From NCBI GenBank assembly GCA_027943245.1, contig JANDJZ010000027.1, positions 1 to 64,000 on the forward strand: a stretch of 64,000 bases of DNA, in the 5' to 3' direction. Below, piece by piece: positions 59,791 to 64,000 of this stretch (within the stretch, counting starts at the first letter, position 1; each line of letters begins with the position of its first letter). The stretch is from Acanthamoeba sp. SK_2022b. Lineage: Eukaryota > Discosea > Longamoebia > Acanthamoebidae. The notes below the pieces were generated by a model. The model ran no database searches and was not told where the DNA came from. It was given only the letters and a program-made list of their open reading frames with translations. Both the position numbers and the translations under genes were made by a program.

Positions 59791-62229
59791 TCACATGATG
59801 AACTGGGTGTTCATGTCCATGGGACGGCCCGAGGAGAGCTGGGGCACCTGGGTGAAGGTCCTGCCGCCCTGGCCTGAATTGAGGAGGTAGCGCATCTGCT
59901 GCAGCAGCTCGTGGTAGCTCAGCTTCGGGTTCTTGCCCAGCACCGACAGCAGGGCGTAGCTCATCGCGCCCGTCTGGCCCATCCCTGTGCCCATTGGAAG
60001 AGGTGAAAGCGCCGGTGAGTCTCCCTTCGGTCGACGATAGCACGAGACCTGATTTGTAGGGACCGGGGGTGAGGCGTACCGGCAAAGGAAGTGTCTGCCG
60101 CGGTCTGGCTGTCTCTGCAGCCGCTGAACATGATAACATCGGCCATCGTCTGCTTGGACTGCGGACGAGAAGCAAGTTAGCAGGCCTCAGTCTCCTCTCC
60201 GGCCCTCTTCCTCTTGTGATGCATGAAGGGAGGGGGTACCGCTTGGCCGCTGAGGGTGGGTCCGCCAGCTCCTCCGCCAGCAGCGTACTGGTGCTTGCCC
60301 TTCCCCTTGCCCTTCTTGCCCTCCTTCATCTTCTTCTGCTTCTTCATCATCTTTTTCTGCAGCTTCTTCGCCTTCTTCCCCGATGCTGGCGGTTGTGTGC
60401 GTGCGTGCGAGTGAGGAGGGAGGTCCCCGCAGAGCAGTGCAAAGGACACGTGCGCGGAGGAGGGGAGAGGCGGTGGGCGGGTGGATTACCCATGGAGGGA
60501 GAGTCGATGCAGCCGTTCTCGTTGTAGACGTAGGGCAGATCCATGGCCGTACCGCTGTGGCACGAATCGAACACGACCGTGAGGCGCACGCCCGGAGGGA
60601 GGTGCTTGACGAGGATTTTGTGCAGGTCCTGTGGGTGGATGCGAAAAAGGCGAGACAGTGAGAAATCCGTTCGTGTCACGAGCGCCTTCTCCGGCCTCCA
60701 GGGTGCTGTTTGGAGAGATGGTCAGGCGCGAGCCGCGAGCACGCGTACGTCGTCGACGATCTGGCCGGCGGATGCGTAGTCCTCGGGCAGAATGGTCTCA
60801 TCGAACCCGTCGTCCTCATCACCGTCTGCACACCGACCGAACACAGCAAAATATATATATATATGAATTAAATATAAATGTAAATCTAAAAAATGAACAA
60901 AATGAATGCGATCTTTCATCAAGGTGCGTACCGGTGTCCCTGACCTGACCGCCATGGCCGGAGAAATGGAGGAAGAGCGAGTCACCCGCCTGGGCGCCCT
61001 GAATCAACCACCTGCGATTGGTCGGGGCCGCTTAGGTTATCACCAACCCCGTGCCCCTTCCCATCATCCCTCAAGCCTGGACATCCACGTACTGCATAGC
61101 ACGGATCATGTTGGCTTTGGTGGGCCTTCGGGACGGGTCGTGCTGGTCGTCCGTCAACACGATCTGCCCATCATCGTTCCCACAAGCGTCAGTGGCCGGA
61201 CCAGAACGGACCCATGGTTCATCCATTCACATCCATCAGCATAGGCGTGCGAAAGGGCGGCCACACCATCGAATCGGGGGCATCGCGGAACCCGTAGCGC
61301 TGCGTGATGAACTTCCTGATGTTCTGCACATCGTTGACGCAACCCTTAAGAGGCCTTTGGCTGTTGACGTAGTTGATGCCGATGAGGAGAGCCTTCTTGC
61401 GGCCCGTGCACGCCGACGGCTGGAACTGGGTGTAGCCCGCTCCGGCATAGCCCCTGTGGTTGTTGATCCCATGAGCCCGCGCGACAAAAGAGTCGTGTGA
61501 GCACAACTCTTCCGAGGCTGCTCGCGAAGGCGTTCACGAGTGAGTGCGCCGTACATCATCTGCTGGCCGGGAGGAGGAGCGCCGCCCTGCGGAGGGTAGC
61601 CCATCTGCCCGTAGCCTCCCTGGCCATATCCCTGAGAAGGAGCGCCCATGCCTTGAGGCGGCGCGCCGCCCTGCGGAGGATAGCCGGCGGGCGGTGCGCC
61701 GTAGCCCATACCCTGCGGTGGACCCATGGGAGGCGCACCATAGCCTTGTGGCGGGCCCATGCCGAACCCTGGTGCCTGCATAGGCGGTCCACCCCACCTC
61801 TCGTCGTAGCCTGTGCCGCAGTGGCCGAGAAGGCGTAGAGCTCGTAAGCTCACTCGAAGGTGTAGAGCTAGAGACGAGGGGTAGGGAAAGTGTGGGAAGG
61901 GCTTACCCTGAGGGGGAGGGGCGCCATAACCCTGCGGAGGACCCATGGGAGGCGCACCATAGCCTTGTGGCGGGCCCATGCCGTATCCTGGTTGGTACAC
62001 AGACCACCAAGGTTAAGCTTGTGCCACGAGCGCCAACACGGCAAGGTGACGAAGGTGGTGACCTTGGCCTGGAGGAGGCGCGCCGTAGCCTTGTTGATAA
62101 GGATCTTCATTGAGGTCCCGCATCAGTAAGACCACAAAGATGTTTTGCAGGAGAACTACGCAGGCAGGGGCACGAACCAGGGGGCGGCCCGCCATAACCA
62201 CCACCCGGTGCTCCGTAAGGGTATGCCAT
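59791..62229 (-). CDS. Type I metacaspase with Gly/Pro-rich prodomain
   Basis: Minus-strand multi-exon gene from ATG 62229 to TGA 59791. The N-terminal domain is a Gly/Pro/Tyr/Gln-rich repeat region (MGPPQGYGAPP units) coded by several exons. The caspase fold then starts at KKALLIGINYVNS. It includes LKGCVNDVQNI, GDSLFLHFSGHGGQ with the catalytic His, DGFDETILP and VVFDSCHSG with the catalytic Cys. Next comes a very basic stretch (Lys-rich, 60.4-60.3 kb), then the p10-like part with VIMFSGCRDSQTAAD and GAMSYALLSVL. Metacaspases cleave after Arg/Lys, often need calcium, and act in stress, differentiation and cell death. The basic stretch between p20 and p10 is a likely place for self-cleavage. 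An N-terminal Pro-rich type I metacaspase is known in Acanthamoeba. Confidence 0.92.
61711..61764 (-). repeat. Direct repeat in the metacaspase prodomain (copy 1)
   Basis: About 54 bp nearly identical to 61930-61983. Both code for GP(P/M)GPPQGYGAPPMG-type units and lie in two different exons separated by an intron with GTAAGC donor. An exon-internal duplication seems to have expanded the prodomain. Confidence 0.8.
61930..61983 (-). repeat. Direct repeat in the metacaspase prodomain (copy 2)
   Basis: Partner of 61711-61764, differing at one or two bases (CGGTGGAC versus CGGAGGAC at its start). Confidence 0.8.
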
Positions 62230-62394
62230 CTTCTGTCTCTCTTCTTGACCTGGTCAGCTAACCAGTGGCTGTTATGATGCACTTCAGCTCTTCAAGGTCT
62301 CGATTGCAAAGATCAAGGTCTCGATTTCGCTTAGCGCGGTCATTTTCGATTTTCATTGGCTTCTTTTAGGTTGTCGACGAGAAAAAACGTTTAC

Positions 62395-64000
62395 TCAAAA
62401 CCCTTCGCCACCAGACAGAAGGTGTCGGAGGAGCAGAGAGACGACGTGCACGGAGATGCTGTTGCCCAGCAAGCGATAGGCCTGCTTGGTTGTGACCGCT
62501 GGTGGGAACGCGAAGTCCGGTGGGAAGTGCAGCAGGTTGGCGATCTCTCCTGTTTGTTGTGGCCAGTCAGCTACGCGCGGCAACCGAGAGAGCAGCAATG
62601 TTGGAAGTGTACGCGGAGTAAAGAAGCGGAGCCTCAGTCGTTGGAGGGCTTCTGCATCATAGGCTGAGATCTGCTCCTAAGGCCACCACGAGAAGAGACT
62701 GTTGAGCATGTAGCCCACTCAAACAAGCGGGAATAAGCAAGCAACCTACTTTGGAGGGCGAGGGCGGGCACGGCGGGAGAAAGAGAGGGCCGCTCCCCTT
62801 GAAGTTCTTGGCGTAGTTCTTGGTGAAGCACGTGGAGTCCTCATCGGTGGGCGTCACGATATCTAAGTGGGTGGCTCGCAAACGAGTTCAGACATGAGGG
62901 GAATCCTCGCCCAGGACAGCGAAAGAGCGTTGCGCACCATAGCGGTAGCCCCGCTCCAGGCTTCTCAAAAAGGAAGACGGGACAAGGTATGGCTCGTCGT
63001 TGCTATCTTCTAGTGGCGTTAGGTAGTCCGCAATCTTCCGGTTCAAATCAGCGCCGCTACTGATGGCAGCTGAAGGAAGGGTCTCCAGGATGCGTCCATG
63101 GTCAGGACACGGTGCGGGTGTTGCTGACCTCTTTGCCTGGAGCGGTGGATAGGTTGGTGGACAGAGGCAAGAGGCATCGGACCACCCTTTGTCATCATTG
63201 CAGTTGCGGGGGGCGCGTACCAGGCAGTAGAAGCGCACTCGAGCGTTGGGTATACCGAATTGCTTAGGCGTAAGGATGAAGTTTTGCACCGAGTAGTCTT
63301 GCTCCTTCAACGTCTAGTAAAGAAATGGCATAAGGAACAAACAAGCAAGCCGTGGCGAGTAAAGCTGAATTGGTGGGGGAGGGTACTTCCTGCAGCACAC
63401 CGAACGTGTCGGACAGCTCGAAGCCCTTAACGTTCTCGAGAAGAATGTAGCTGGGCGGATTCCTCATCTGAAGGATGGCGAAGAGAAACAAGGGATAAAC
63501 ATAACTCCACCGAACAGAAGAGCGCACTGACGAGGAGCACCTTCTTCAAGGCCTCGAGTAAACAGAGCAGGCTTGACGAACGTGCGTCCTTGCTGCCCTT
63601 CTGTAGACCGCCTCTGGCGAGGATCAAACAAGCCCGTCAAGCACTTGTTCTCGTGTGGCCAAGGATCACCGTTAGAAACACGAGAAGGATACCGTGTGTA
63701 CGGCTGGCACGGAGGAGACATGGTCCACATGTCGGCGCCTTGCTTGTCCAACCACTCCTCACCCAGTCGTCCGATATCCGTCTGCCGCAGTACGAAGCGG
63801 GGTCAAGCCCTGCCTTAATGCAAAACAAAAAAGAGTAAGCAAGTACCGTATTGACAGGAACCGTGGGGAAGTTATGGGCATACACTACATTGGCCACCTC
63901 GTTCATATCAAGTGCCTGCAGCACCTCGTAGCTGACCCCGGCTGCCTGCAGAGCATAGTGCTAGTGCCCCCCCCCCGGAAAGAAGGATCCTTAAGGGAGG
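62395..64000 (-). CDS. DNMT2: Dnmt2/TRDMT1-type tRNA (cytosine-5) methyltransferase, 5' part outside window
   Basis: Minus-strand multi-exon gene; the N-terminal exon(s) with motif I lie beyond the window edge. The first visible exon starts near 63962 with HYALQAAG and DMNEVANVVYAHNFP, the end of motif I/II. Motif IV is intact: MWTMSPPCQPYTR with the catalytic Cys. Motif VI reads ILLENVKGFE, motif VIII is PNARVRFYCLVR, and the C-terminal block is AYRLLGNSISVHVVSLLLRHL. The CFTKNY motif near 62.83 kb is diagnostic of Dnmt2 rather than true DNA methyltransferases. Dnmt2 proteins methylate C38 of tRNA-Asp. The protein ends with TGA at 62395. A G-rich run at 63970 marks the intron at the window edge. 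Confidence 0.92.

Overview
This window is eukaryotic nuclear DNA, and everything in it fits an amoebozoan very close to Acanthamoeba castellanii. Genes are packed on both strands with mostly short intergenic gaps. They are cut by many 55-140 bp introns with GT(A)CG-type donors and C/T-rich CAG or TAG acceptors. Exons are GC-rich, and there are two eukaryotic-type tRNA genes. The protein set (full-size PDR transporters, ENT carrier, metacaspase, Dnmt2, Ras/SAM/vWA fusion, LOV/SAM/PB1 fusion) also fits. I assign the taxon by inference, not by a search. Gene models below were built by hand. Where I quote all exons, I checked that the phases sum to a multiple of three.

Layout. 0-1.75 kb: a decayed DUF7869-type mobile-element gene, then tRNA-His. 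1.9-7.7 kb: a large multi-exon gene, acidic at its N end and OB-fold/zinc-ribbon-like at its C end, whose introns carry CA microsatellites. 7.8-13 kb: a GT61 glycosyltransferase and RNA 3'-phosphate cyclase. 13-15.7 kb: a CUE-PB1 adaptor and a small dual-specificity phosphatase. 15.8-17.9 kb: a LOV-SAM-PB1 photoreceptor-like protein. 18.3-28.6 kb: an ENT nucleoside carrier and a long FtsX-type permease, separated by a foreign-looking island. 28.9-30.3 kb: tRNA-Asn, a DUF3605 protein and a small unknown protein. 30.5-47.5 kb: two nearly identical full-size PDR/ABCG transporters in inverted orientation, flanking a CAP-domain protein with LD-like motifs and an RRM-like protein with a C-terminal hydrophobic tail. 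47.7-52 kb: a protein with SAM, circularly permuted Ras, zinc finger and vWA domains. 52.2-56.1 kb: a DUF4291 protein with a WYL-like tail, and a C2-C2-papain-like protein. 56.1-58 kb: a second foreign-looking island with a small two-exon gene. 58-64 kb: an alkenal/prostaglandin reductase, a type I metacaspase, and the 3' part of a Dnmt2 tRNA methyltransferase.

Functional threads. There is no operon logic, but themes recur: signalling scaffolds (three SAM/PB1 proteins, two of them neighbours), membrane transport (two PDR pumps, ENT, FtsX), and RNA repair or modification (RtcA, Dnmt2, tRNAs). The most unusual proteins are the circularly permuted Ras fusion (47.7-52 kb), the LOV-SAM-PB1 protein (15.8-17.9 kb), the LD-motif/CAP protein (36.8-40 kb) and the DUF4291/WYL-like protein (52.2-53.6 kb).
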